A DNA stretch of 34,686 nucleotides from SZUA-359 sp039809125 (GTDB lineage: Bacteria; Patescibacteriota; Saccharimonadia; Saccharimonadales; Saccharimonadaceae), in the NCBI GenBank assembly GCA_039809125.1, contig JBDHUM010000008.1:1-34686 (forward strand). Reading direction: 5' to 3'. Under the pieces are notes generated by a model. The model was not told the DNA's origin, searched no databases, and worked only from the letters and a program-made list of their open reading frames with translations. Position numbers and translations under genes: made by a program. Position 1 is the stretch's first letter; each line of letters opens with the position of its first letter. Positions 23,999 through 32,344 of this stretch are shown piece after piece.

Positions 23999-26373
23999 TG
24001 ACTGATTTTTCGAGTCAGCGTAGTGCCAAGGCACGGTTTGGGTATCATTTACGCGGAAGGGTACAACCGGTACTTGTCGGTCTAGCGGGTATTTTAGTTG
24101 TACTTGGGCTAGTCATGCTGTATGGTAATGTATCGTTTGGTTGGTTGGTCGCGTCATTGGCAGCGATTCCGTTTATGGTGCGGCGTTGGTATGTAGGTGA
24201 ACTTCATCATTTACCATCGGCTAAAAAAAATTCAGTTGACTCGATCTTGTCTGGTGATATCTTAGGCCAACTACCATCGAGCCCTAGTTTGCTGGATGTG
24301 GTCAAAGCAACCAGTAATGTGTCGAGCGGACTGTTTATGGGTATTCGCTTTGGTTTAGGACCACGGCTACTTCACGATATCGCTAGTAGTAGTCCTAGTG
24401 ATATGGGAGTTTTTTGGCAGCATGCCGAAACAATTCGTCGCGAAGCAGGTGTACCGCACTATACAGGGAGTGTATTGGTGGCGGCAATCGTTCGCAATTT
24501 TCCTGATTATGAGCAACTGATTGCTCAAATCCACCTTGACTATAATGATCTAATTGCGGGAATACGTTGGCAACAGCATATAAGAGAATTGATCGACCAA
24601 CATCGTATGCCGCGTAGGACCGGAGGGATTGCGCGCGACTGGTCGTTTGGTTATATTCCACTTCTGACTCGCTTTGGACAAAATATTAGTCGTGGAAGCG
24701 GTATCCTAACAGTCGATGTTAACTCACATATACAAGCGATTGATCAACTGATTCAAACTTTTGGTAGTGGCGGAAGACAGAATGCCGTATTAGTGGGTCA
24801 GCCTGGTGTTGGTAAAACTACTATTATTCACGCTTTTGCTGACCGTTTGCTCGATGCGTCAGCAAACTTGCCGTCAACTTTGAGGTTTCGCCAAGTGTTT
24901 ATCTTGGATTCAAGTGCATTGATTGCAGCTGCACCTGGTAGAGGTGAACTCGAAAACCTTATTATGCAGGTACTTGGCGAAGCTTACAGTGCTCAGAATA
25001 TTATTGTTTGCCTGGACAATGCACAATTATTTTTTGAAGAAGGTGTTGGCTCAGTGGATTTGTCGAACGTGCTACAGCCAATTCTTGATGCGGGACGGTT
25101 ACGCGTAATCCTCTCCATGGATGAACAGCGTTTTTTGCAAATTGGGCAGCGAAATCCTGGATTAGTCAACTTACTGAATCGAATCAACGTTGCTCCAGCT
25201 GATCAAAACGAAACGATGCTGGTGCTACAAGAGCAGCTTATCTTAACTGAAATGCAACGTAAGGTTACCTATAGTTATCAAGCGCTCAAAGAAGCTTATC
25301 GTCTGAGTGAGCGCTATATTCACGAATTAGCAATGCCTGGTCGAGCGATAAAATTACTTGAGTCGGCAGCGAGTTATGCTGAAAACGGTCTTGTTACTAT
25401 TAATTCGGTGCAAACTGCAATTGAAAAAACGATGGACGTAAAGGTAAGCGTAGCAAGTTCGAGCGATGATCGTGAGCGATTACTCAACATGGAGGATTTG
25501 ATTCATGAGCGAATGATCAACCAAACTAGAGCAGTGCAGGTAGTGAGTGATGCTCTGCGCCGAGCTCGCACTGGTGTTAGAAATGAAAATCGTCCTATTG
25601 GCACATTCTTGTTTCTTGGCCCAACTGGTGTTGGAAAAACTGAGCTGTCTAAGGCTCTGGCAGATGTCTATTTTGGTGGTGAAGGTAAAATGGTCCGGCT
25701 CGATCTTAATGAATTTGTTAGGCCCGAGGACGTTGCTCGTTTGATTGCTGATGGTGCCGATGACCCCAATAGTTTAACTGCTCAGGTCATGAGAAAACCA
25801 TTTAGTGTTGTATTGCTCGATGAAATTGAAAAGGCGGCGCCAGAAGTACTTGCTACGCTGCTGCAAATGCTTGATGAGGGAATATTACGTGATATAAAGA
25901 ATCGAGAAGTTAGTTTTCGTGATGCAATAATTATCGCAACCAGTAATGCAGGGGCCGATCGAATTCGCGAATACATTGAACGTGGGTATCAGGTGAGCCA
26001 ATTTGAAGAACAATTTGTAAACGAGCTGATCAGCACAAATCTATTTCGACCCGAATTCCTCAACCGTTTTGATGAGATTGTTGTCTTTACTCCTTTATCA
26101 AAGGAAGATTTGCTGAAGGTAGTAGATATTATATTGGCCGGTGTAAACAAAACACTCGAACCCCAAAAAGTGGTAGTGACAGTTGATGAGGCCGGAAAAT
26201 TACTACTGGTTGAACATGGCTATGATCCACGACTTGGTGCGAGACCGATGCGTAGAGTAGTTCAAAAAGCAGTTGAAAATACAATTGCTAAGGCAATGCT
26301 TTTAGGTGAACTCGGAACAGGCGGGCAAATTGCAATTACTAAAGAACAGATCGAACAGTCGCTTGGTGCGTAG
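23986..26373 (+). CDS. Membrane-anchored Clp-type double AAA+ ATPase
   Basis: A 795-residue ClpA/ClpC-like unfoldase with unusual features. Two membrane helices (about 27-46 and 50-66) precede a Clp-N-like region (about 80-230). AAA+ 1 has Walker A GQPGVGKTT (about 271-279), but its Walker B reads CLDNAQ, with Asn in place of the catalytic Glu. AAA+ 2 has intact Walker A GPTGVGKTE (about 544-552), Walker B LLDEIEKA and an arginine-rich FRPEFLNRFDE motif, followed by the ClpB D2-small domain. The ClpC-type VGF loop for ClpP binding is not evident between ATSNAGA and FRPEFLNR. It may act as a membrane protein-remodelling machine more than a protease subunit. Confidence 0.88.
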   Translation: MEQLVTDFSSQRSAKARFGYHLRGRVQPVLVGLAGILVVLGLVMLYGNVSFGWLVASLAAIPFMVRRWYVGELHHLPSAKKNSVDSILSGDILGQLPSSPSLLDVVKATSNVSSGLFMGIRFGLGPRLLHDIASSSPSDMGVFWQHAETIRREAGVPHYTGSVLVAAIVRNFPDYEQLIAQIHLDYNDLIAGIRWQQHIRELIDQHRMPRRTGGIARDWSFGYIPLLTRFGQNISRGSGILTVDVNSHIQAIDQLIQTFGSGGRQNAVLVGQPGVGKTTIIHAFADRLLDASANLPSTLRFRQVFILDSSALIAAAPGRGELENLIMQVLGEAYSAQNIIVCLDNAQLFFEEGVGSVDLSNVLQPILDAGRLRVILSMDEQRFLQIGQRNPGLVNLLNRINVAPADQNETMLVLQEQLILTEMQRKVTYSYQALKEAYRLSERYIHELAMPGRAIKLLESAASYAENGLVTINSVQTAIEKTMDVKVSVASSSDDRERLLNMEDLIHERMINQTRAVQVVSDALRRARTGVRNENRPIGTFLFLGPTGVGKTELSKALADVYFGGEGKMVRLDLNEFVRPEDVARLIADGADDPNSLTAQVMRKPFSVVLLDEIEKAAPEVLATLLQMLDEGILRDIKNREVSFRDAIIIATSNAGADRIREYIERGYQVSQFEEQFVNELISTNLFRPEFLNRFDEIVVFTPLSKEDLLKVVDIILAGVNKTLEPQKVVVTVDEAGKLLLVEHGYDPRLGARPMRRVVQKAVENTIAKAMLLGELGTGGQIAITKEQIEQSLGA

Positions 26374-26390
26374 TGTAGTATAATAGCTAC

Positions 26391-27230
26391 ATGGCAAACT
26401 GGGGATCAATTTCTGACAGTGGAGATGTAGAAGACCGCCGTGGTCTAGGTGGTGGACTTGCATTTGCTGGTGGTGGTGGGATTTTAGCAATTTTACTAAC
26501 ACTAGGTCTTAATTATATGGGCCTTCAGGTTCCTCAGTCTACCGTTGAAGAAATTCTAGCCCAAGTCCAGTCGCTTCAATCTAAGTCAGTGGACCCAGCC
26601 GATCAACCAGTTGAATTTCGTGGCGACGATAGTTACGAAGTGTTTACGAAGAAAGTTTTAGGCTCATCAAACACAACTTGGACGAACGTGTTTTCAGAAA
26701 ACACCCAAAGCTACAAACGTCCAAAACTAGTTTTGTTCCGCGGTATTACCCAGTCAAGTTGTGGTATTGCATCCAGTCAAGTTGGTCCTCATTATTGTCC
26801 GCTCGATTCTACCATATATCTCGATGAAACATTTTTTGATGAACTTAAATCTCGTTTTGGCGGCAATACAGGCGAAGTTGCTCAGGCCTATGTGATTGCT
26901 CACGAAGTTGGTCATCATGTCCAAAATCAACTTGGAGCATTTGATAATTACCAAACACAGACCCGTGAAGGTGCTATAGCGCTTGAACTTCAAGCTGATT
27001 GTTATGCAGGCATTTGGGCATTTTCTCAGTCTAAGAACGGCGTCTTTGAGAATAATGAAATTGACCAAGCTTTGTCAGCAGCAGCAGCAGTTGGCGACGA
27101 TAATATTCAGGAGCGAACTGAAGGACGAGTTACGCCAGAAAATTGGACACACGGTAGTAGTGAACAACGAGTTAATGCGTTTTCAACCGGTTACAAATCT
27201 GGCAATCCTGCGCAGTGCGTAAGTTTATAA
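26391..27230 (+). CDS. YpfJ-family neutral zinc metallopeptidase, membrane-anchored
   Basis: A 279-residue zinc_peptidase-family protein. A Gly-rich N-terminus leads to one membrane helix (about residues 25-45). The outer domain has the zinc-binding HEVGH at 171-175 and the third-ligand region ALELQADCYAGIWA (about 198-211), both standard for YpfJ. Cysteines at SSCGIASSQ, HYCPLDS and the C-terminal AQCVSL could form disulfides. The substrate is unknown. TATAAT (26379-26384) ends six bases before the ATG. The gene lies 17 bases after the ATPase gene, which may reflect a shared quality-control role but could be chance since it has its own promoter. Confidence 0.92.
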   Translation: MANWGSISDSGDVEDRRGLGGGLAFAGGGGILAILLTLGLNYMGLQVPQSTVEEILAQVQSLQSKSVDPADQPVEFRGDDSYEVFTKKVLGSSNTTWTNVFSENTQSYKRPKLVLFRGITQSSCGIASSQVGPHYCPLDSTIYLDETFFDELKSRFGGNTGEVAQAYVIAHEVGHHVQNQLGAFDNYQTQTREGAIALELQADCYAGIWAFSQSKNGVFENNEIDQALSAAAAVGDDNIQERTEGRVTPENWTHGSSEQRVNAFSTGYKSGNPAQCVSL

Positions 27231-27773
27231 ATTTTTACCAAGGTATTCTCGAACAAAATAAAGAGCCGTGATAGATGTTCCTTCGTCGATTTCTCCAGCT
27301 TTAATCATTCTTGTAATAGTAGCGAAATCGAAAAATTTACCATCATCAATAATATCACTGTCATCGGCTAGTGGTTTTTGACATGGCATTAGGTCTCGTG
27401 CAATGTAGGTAGTAACCTTTTCGGTCAATAGCCCATCATTTGTTCTTGTTACACCGAGTTTTTGCCATACACTAGCCGTAAAACCAGCCTCTTCGGCAAG
27501 TTCAGCTTTAGCAGTATCGAGTAAATCGGTGCCTGGTTTTCCGCCGCCTCCAACCATCTCCCAGTGCCATTTTTGTGCTGGATAGCTAAAGTTATGAACA
27601 AAAAATATTTCATTCTTTTCGTTCATAGCAGCGACCATGATTGAGTCGTTCGACTCCACATAGCCGTAAATACCGCTGCTTCCATCTGGTCTGACAATGG
27701 CATCTTCGTGTACACAAATCCAGGGATTTTCGTAAACGATTTTTGACGAGATGGTTTTATATGGGCTTTTCAT
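27225..27773 (-). CDS. Nudix hydrolase, ADP-ribose pyrophosphatase-like, with altered Nudix box
   Basis: A 182-residue protein with the NudF/ADP-ribose pyrophosphatase layout: N-terminal strands (SKIVYENPWICVHEDAIVRP), then IMVAAMNEKNEIFFVHNFSY and the Nudix helix near residues 77-98. The box reads GGGGKPGTDLLDTAKAELAE; the core EL-x-EE-x-G is intact, but the first Glu is Thr and the Arg is Ala. Activity or specificity may therefore be changed. The start is six bases after the upstream metallo-beta-lactamase gene, and a TATAGT box overlapping that gene's stop could be an extra promoter. Confidence 0.82.
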   Translation of the reverse strand: MKSPYKTISSKIVYENPWICVHEDAIVRPDGSSGIYGYVESNDSIMVAAMNEKNEIFFVHNFSYPAQKWHWEMVGGGGKPGTDLLDTAKAELAEEAGFTASVWQKLGVTRTNDGLLTEKVTTYIARDLMPCQKPLADDSDIIDDGKFFDFATITRMIKAGEIDEGTSITALYFVREYLGKNL

Positions 27774-27779
27774 ATCAAA

Positions 27780-28430
27780 CTATACTTCGACACCTTGACC
27801 ATTTTCTAGCGCAACAAATGTTGCACCAAGTCTATTCATCACTTCAGGTAATCGAGCATAAATAGCCTGACGTGCTTCATCATTCCAGTGCCAATCATGC
27901 AAAGGAACGACGATTTCAGGTTGGGGAGACATTGCTGCTATCATTTTTGTGTACCCAACGACAGCACCCCACGGTCCTCCGCTTACTGCACCGGCGAAAA
28001 TTCGCGCTCCATGATTGTTAGTTAACGTGTGACAATCACCACCAATCAAGATTTCATTAAATAGCACATAACTAGTATGCTCGGGTTGTTCAGTGACCCA
28101 AGGCGACAAGTTGGCGTGTTCTGATGTAATGAATCTGACATCATCATTATGACTTTCACTTTGAGCAGTTATACCAAAACCACCAAGTTGATTAACGGCT
28201 TGTAATGTACCATACCATTGTGCGTTTGGAGAGGCAGCATAGATAGCTCGAACGAAAGATTCATCCAAATGATCCGGGTGATTGTGAGTAATCACGACTA
28301 TGTCAATATCGGTCAAGTTTTCGGGTCTCACAAGACCACTTTGCCAACTATAGTTTCCTGGATCAACCAGCGCTTTTTTACCAGCTGTTTCAACTAGCAA
28401 ACACGAGTGTACTAATTTTGTAAGTTTCAT
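27780..28430 (-). CDS. Metallo-beta-lactamase-fold hydrolase (UlaG/YtnP-like)
   Basis: A 216-residue MBL-fold protein. The zinc motif H-x-H-x-D-H is at residues 49-54 (THNHPDHLD), with further ligands in FITSEHA, GGDCHT and PLHDWHW. The start MKLTKLVHSCLLVET is typical of the UlaG-like branch of small MBL proteins. It is cytoplasmic and probably hydrolyses a phosphodiester or lactone; the substrate is unknown. TATTAT on the minus strand ends six bases before the ATG. It seems to form a two-gene unit with the Nudix gene downstream. Confidence 0.88.
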   Translation of the reverse strand: MKLTKLVHSCLLVETAGKKALVDPGNYSWQSGLVRPENLTDIDIVVITHNHPDHLDESFVRAIYAASPNAQWYGTLQAVNQLGGFGITAQSESHNDDVRFITSEHANLSPWVTEQPEHTSYVLFNEILIGGDCHTLTNNHGARIFAGAVSGGPWGAVVGYTKMIAAMSPQPEIVVPLHDWHWNDEARQAIYARLPEVMNRLGATFVALENGQGVEV

Positions 28431-28481
28431 TGTTCTATAATAACAAACTCGCCGAAAATGTAGTACATACCAATAATTGTA

Positions 28482-28898
28482 TTAGTTAAGAATCGTAATT
28501 ATCGCCGAAACGATGATAATGCCTACAAAATGATAGCTTCCAGTGATCAATCCAAACAACAAAGGCCTTGGCGTGTTAGGAGTGATCGCATTTGTGAATG
28601 ATATCGCACCGGCATAGCCAAGACCAACAATACATCCTAGCACTACTCCATCCCATAGATTTTCTATTTTGAGCGTATAGATGAGGGTTGCGGTAGCAAG
28701 TGTTGTTATGATGGTTCCAACAAACGGTCCGATATAATAGAGCAGTGGCCACTTCTGTTTTTTTGAGCGATCAACACCGATTGCTTTGTCGTAGGCTTTT
28801 CCAAACAAAGGCGTAAACCAAAGTGCGCCGAGTATAAAATAGGCGAGAACAGCAGTAGTTACTGCGACTATGTTAAATTGGTCGGTAATGGCAAACAT
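28482..28898 (-). CDS. DUF1761-type membrane protein
   Basis: A 138-residue protein with four membrane helices (near residues 8-30, 50-72, 80-103 and 112-137). The N-terminal LAYFILGALWFTPLFGKAY and central GLGYAGAISFTNA match the DUF1761 family, whose role is unknown. Its ATG overlaps the stop of the DUF6157 gene by one base (TAATG), and AAGGAG lies seven to eight bases before the start, so it is translated from the same message. Confidence 0.82.
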   Translation of the reverse strand: MFAITDQFNIVAVTTAVLAYFILGALWFTPLFGKAYDKAIGVDRSKKQKWPLLYYIGPFVGTIITTLATATLIYTLKIENLWDGVVLGCIVGLGYAGAISFTNAITPNTPRPLLFGLITGSYHFVGIIIVSAIITILN

Positions 28899-29314
28899 TA
28901 TATCTCCTTCTTGGCGCTTCTCTGGCGCATTGCTTTAAGTTGTTTAATCGAAGAATCTTGGCTGAAATTTTTATAGTCACTCGAATTAACACCAATCAGA
29001 GCAACTTTTCCTTTTGAGTCACTGTGGACTCCCCAACCATAGCGCTTTGTAAGGGGCGAGGCACGGAAACACGGCTGACCCTTTGCAAAAAATATGTGTC
29101 GATTTTCACTCGTTTCTTTGAGATTATTTCTTTTAGCATAAACACTAAATAAAACGTCGTCCGAAGTTAGCTTGTATGGTTGGGTTGAGACTAGTGCATA
29201 TTGCATACTTGCAACAGTTGTCTTACCATTTTTTGAGTTAGGCACCTCGGCCACATCGATTGGGCAATCTTCTGCAACCTGAATGAATGTGTTATAGTAA
29301 TTTGTCGTTATCAT
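28898..29314 (-). CDS. DUF6157 family protein
   Basis: A 138-residue soluble protein with the DUF6157 signature: start MITTNYYNTFIQVAEDCP, then PYKLTSDDVLFSVYAKRN, FFAKGQPCFRASPLTKRYGW and a C-terminal KAMRQR. The family is widespread and uncharacterised. The start is ATG 29314, not the earlier in-frame codon 60 bases upstream, because a minus-strand TATTAT (29322-29327) ends seven bases before it. It forms an operon with the DUF1761 gene and is divergent from the AraC regulator, which may control it. Confidence 0.85.
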   Translation of the reverse strand: MITTNYYNTFIQVAEDCPIDVAEVPNSKNGKTTVASMQYALVSTQPYKLTSDDVLFSVYAKRNNLKETSENRHIFFAKGQPCFRASPLTKRYGWGVHSDSKGKVALIGVNSSDYKNFSQDSSIKQLKAMRQRSAKKEI

Positions 29315-29320
29315 AATTAG

Positions 29321-29327
29321 TATAATA
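29321..29327. promoter_or_regulatory. Fully overlapping divergent -10 boxes, DUF6157 operon and AraC regulator
   Basis: TATAAT (29321-29326, plus) and TATTAT (29322-29327, minus) share almost all bases, each seven bases from its ATG. The two start codons are only 19 bp apart. Only one promoter can be open at a time. Confidence 0.72.
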
Positions 29328-29333
29328 TTGTAT

Positions 29334-30164
29334 ATGTCTAACAAAAAATTGCAAAAACCCGCGTTTTCCAGCAAGCAGAACGATCTACCAATTGAAGTCC
29401 TATATCCAGGACAATCAGCACAGTATTATTCTCTGTCAATGCCGAAACCATGTGCTGAACTGGAAAAATTTGTGGATCATTATTGGATCATGCGCTGGGA
29501 ATTACCGAAAAGCCGTACTTTTACAGCAGAGGTTATTCCCTCACCGTACATGAATCTGACTTTTATGAAAGGTGGGGCAAAAATAACCGGGGTTACAACC
29601 GGTAAATACACCTACAAAATTATCGGCAATGGTGTGATCGTGGGCGTTAAGTATTTAGTAGGTGGTTTTCACGGCTTGACGAATCAAACAGCATCTAAGT
29701 ATACGGATAAAGTAATCAATGCCGGCGAAGTTTTTCCGGAAATAAATACGAGACTGAATAATACAATATTAGCTGCTGACGATAAACATGCAGTCGCACA
29801 CATGGATAAGCTGCTTCTTAAGCATCTAAAAAAACCAAGTAATAATCTACTTTTGGTACAATCGATAGTTATGGATATAGAAAGGGGATCGCATCTTACG
29901 GTCTCATCCATTACTACGCAGTATGATATCACTGAACGTCGCCTTCAGGAGCTATTTCAAATATTCGTTGGAGTAAGTCCAAAATGGGTGATACTACGCT
30001 ATCGTTTAATAAAAGCCAGTCGTCATGCCCTGAAAGTCGATCGAATTAATTGGACAAAAGTTGCTCTCGATTTAGGATATAGTGATCAATCACACTTCAT
30101 TAACGATTTTAAGAGAATTATTGGTAAACCCCCCGGGGAATATTCAAAACATAACGCGAAATAA
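29334..30164 (+). CDS. AraC-family transcriptional regulator
   Basis: A 276-residue regulator. The N-terminal DUF6597-type sensor domain (about residues 20-140) includes LEKFVDHYWIMRWELP and EVIPSPYMNLTFM. The C-terminal AraC DNA-binding domain (about 185-275) has two helix-turn-helix units, with DITERRLQELFQIFVGVSPK and the signature VALDLGYSDQSHFINDFKRI, ending in GKPPGEYSKH. It probably senses a small molecule and acts at the shared 19-bp spacer with the DUF6157-DUF1761 operon and on itself. The start is ATG 29334, seven bases after TATAAT. Confidence 0.93.
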   Translation: MSNKKLQKPAFSSKQNDLPIEVLYPGQSAQYYSLSMPKPCAELEKFVDHYWIMRWELPKSRTFTAEVIPSPYMNLTFMKGGAKITGVTTGKYTYKIIGNGVIVGVKYLVGGFHGLTNQTASKYTDKVINAGEVFPEINTRLNNTILAADDKHAVAHMDKLLLKHLKKPSNNLLLVQSIVMDIERGSHLTVSSITTQYDITERRLQELFQIFVGVSPKWVILRYRLIKASRHALKVDRINWTKVALDLGYSDQSHFINDFKRIIGKPPGEYSKHNAK

Positions 30165-30209
30165 ATAATTTCAAACAGGGGGTGTAATATACATCGTATG
30201 ACTTTTTAT

Positions 30210-30286
30210 TGGTACCCCGGGTTGGATTTGAACCAACGGCCTTAGGCTTAGAAGTCCTCTGCTCTATCCAGCTGAGCTACCGGGGC
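30210..30286 (-). tRNA. tRNA-Arg (anticodon UCU)
   Basis: A cloverleaf on the minus strand: acceptor GCCCCGG/CCGGGGT (pair 1-72 is G-U), D-stem GCTC/GAGC, anticodon loop CTTCTAA giving UCU, T-arm GTTGG-TTCAAAT-CCAAC, discriminator A and encoded CCA. The anticodon stem GAGGA/GCCTA has only three Watson-Crick pairs, with G-A oppositions at both ends. The TATAAT promoter box is at 30297-30302. No clear terminator follows. Confidence 0.95.
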
Positions 30287-30296
30287 GCTGGAGGCT

Positions 30297-30302
30297 ATTA
30301 TA
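30297..30302 (-). promoter_or_regulatory. tRNA-Arg -10 box
   Basis: TATAAT on the minus strand, 10 bases before the first base of the mature tRNA, which implies a very short or absent 5' leader. Confidence 0.65.
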
Positions 30303-30363
30303 TCAGATGCGAAGAGGCTTATCACCTCTGTCATTTATCTTCAAGAAATGCTACTATACAGCC

Positions 30364-32340
30364 ATGACGCAAAAAAAACATTTAGGCTGTAGTTACTGGT
30401 TTGAAGCATATCTTCAAAAAAGTACGTTGGATGGTGAAGCTTGGGACGCGACAATCAATGCAATTTTGCACCATGTTGGTGTGCTTCGAACGCTAAAAAT
30501 TGTTTATCGGTTTGAAGGCAATCTAATTCACTATTATTTCGGAGCAAACAAAGATCTAACAGGTCTTTCAAATCGTCTTGAAAAATTATCTCTCCGTGCT
30601 GTTGCTTTTGATGATATTCCAATCCCCAAAGTTGATGGGACGCAGTGGTTTGTTCGTTTTGTTTCAGGCGGCAGTCTACTTGATCTACGGGAACGAGTTG
30701 CGCTGAATCGTGGCAGTACGCTTGAATGGGTATTATTCAGCATTAAATTAATCACACCGCAATCAATATACACCAATGTTGATCTGGTCTTTCAAAAACC
30801 AGATGGAACAAAAAAATCATCACGTAAACACATGGTAGTGTTGCCCGGTAAACTACTTGCAGTAAACTTTCGTGAAAACGAAAAATATGCCTACAAAAAA
30901 TTTTCAAAACATCTTGATATTCAAAAAACACTTCATATTCTAAAAAGTGATAATAGTGATGCACTGATGGAAGTAGAAACATATCCGTACCTACCAAAAA
31001 ATGCTTACCTTAGTCTTTCGAGTTATGATTTTGATAAGCATTCACTTATTATCGGTGCAAGTGGAAGTGGTAAGTCAAAGCTGATTGGCTTATTTACAGA
31101 TAGATTACTTTCGAGTCCGCTTTCACAGCAGTATCGAGTAATTGTGATTGATCCACACGCATCACTCGAAGATGATTTGCGTTCGGTTCACGGCGCAAAC
31201 ATTATTCATTTTAAGTCAAACGATGACAGCACTGAGCTGTTTGCTGATTCAGGCACCGACATTTCTGCTGCAACTGAGTTGACGACAACGCTATTTGAGT
31301 CACTACTCGGCAATAATTATTCTGTCAAACTAGAACGAGTATTACGTTATAGTCTGGTCGTACTAATGACAGCGCAGGTAATGTCACTTGAAAATCTGAA
31401 ACGACTGCTAATCGATTCATCATACCGAGACAAATTAATTGCGCATGTACGCGATTTCATTCCTGATAATATTTCACAGTATTTTATGTCCGACTATCAA
31501 AAAGTTTACAATGAAAGTTATAGTGATAGTATTGTCCCGATCATTGAGCTTATCGACGAAATTAATGTACAGGCCTCGCCAACTTCACGAGGAGGTCAGG
31601 CAAGCTCACTTGCAAAAGTTGTACAGGCAAATCAATTGACCGTCTTCTCGCTCAACAAAGTTGCAATGGGCGAGAAAGTTATAAAAACAGTAGCCGGACT
31701 CTTAATTCAGCAACTATTTTTACTGGCACAGGCAAAACAGTTTAATGAAAAAATAATACTTATCATTGACGAAGTATCGGTAATTCAAAACCCGACAATT
31801 GCACAGATTTTAGCCGAGGCTCGTAAGTATAATTTGTTCGTTTTCCTAACACAACAATACTTTGGTCAAGTAAACAAAGAGCTTCAAGACGCAATTTTTT
31901 CTAATGTTAGCAACTACTTTGTATTTAAGGTTTCCGAGAGTGATGCCCGGGCACTCGAAGGTAATATAACTATGGAATTACCGCGAAAAATGACCATGGA
32001 GGCAACGCGTATCGTGACTATGGAAGAAGACCTAAGGGTGCCAATACTGACCTCGCTCGATCCCCGCGAAGTGGTGGCGCGTGTATCGAGTCAGGGCAAA
32101 ATACTACCTGCCTTTAAGGCAAAAACACTGGATTTTCATCCCAGTGAAACACGGCCAAATGTTGAGCCGCTTCAAAGGTATCAAAAACAACGTATGCCAG
32201 TGAAATTTTCAGAACCAGAAGCTCAATCTTCAGCAATTAATAACGAAGATCTTCCGCAAATTGGTAGTTTTTCATCAACAAATCTAATGGAAGTATTGGC
32301 CAAACAATCCTCAGCCCGTAACCAAAAACAGAAGGAGTAA
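30364..32340 (+). CDS. HerA/VirD4-type P-loop ATPase (DUF87-like)
   Basis: A 658-residue FtsK/HerA-superfamily ATPase. The first 220 residues are a mixed domain without known motif (GCSYWFEAYLQKSTLDGEA). Walker A IIGASGSGKSK lies at about 229-239, followed by VIVIDPHASLEDDL, and Walker B IILIIDEVSV is at about 465-474 with the glutamine sensor FLTQQYFGQV after it. These resemble VirD4/TraG coupling proteins and HerA DNA pumps. No membrane helix is seen, so it is cytoplasmic or membrane-associated through partners. The start is ATG 30364, six bases after TACTAT. It is followed after four bases by a partner gene. DNA transfer or translocation is inferred. Confidence 0.82.
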   Translation: MTQKKHLGCSYWFEAYLQKSTLDGEAWDATINAILHHVGVLRTLKIVYRFEGNLIHYYFGANKDLTGLSNRLEKLSLRAVAFDDIPIPKVDGTQWFVRFVSGGSLLDLRERVALNRGSTLEWVLFSIKLITPQSIYTNVDLVFQKPDGTKKSSRKHMVVLPGKLLAVNFRENEKYAYKKFSKHLDIQKTLHILKSDNSDALMEVETYPYLPKNAYLSLSSYDFDKHSLIIGASGSGKSKLIGLFTDRLLSSPLSQQYRVIVIDPHASLEDDLRSVHGANIIHFKSNDDSTELFADSGTDISAATELTTTLFESLLGNNYSVKLERVLRYSLVVLMTAQVMSLENLKRLLIDSSYRDKLIAHVRDFIPDNISQYFMSDYQKVYNESYSDSIVPIIELIDEINVQASPTSRGGQASSLAKVVQANQLTVFSLNKVAMGEKVIKTVAGLLIQQLFLLAQAKQFNEKIILIIDEVSVIQNPTIAQILAEARKYNLFVFLTQQYFGQVNKELQDAIFSNVSNYFVFKVSESDARALEGNITMELPRKMTMEATRIVTMEEDLRVPILTSLDPREVVARVSSQGKILPAFKAKTLDFHPSETRPNVEPLQRYQKQRMPVKFSEPEAQSSAINNEDLPQIGSFSSTNLMEVLAKQSSARNQKQKE

Positions 32341-32344
32341 ACGC

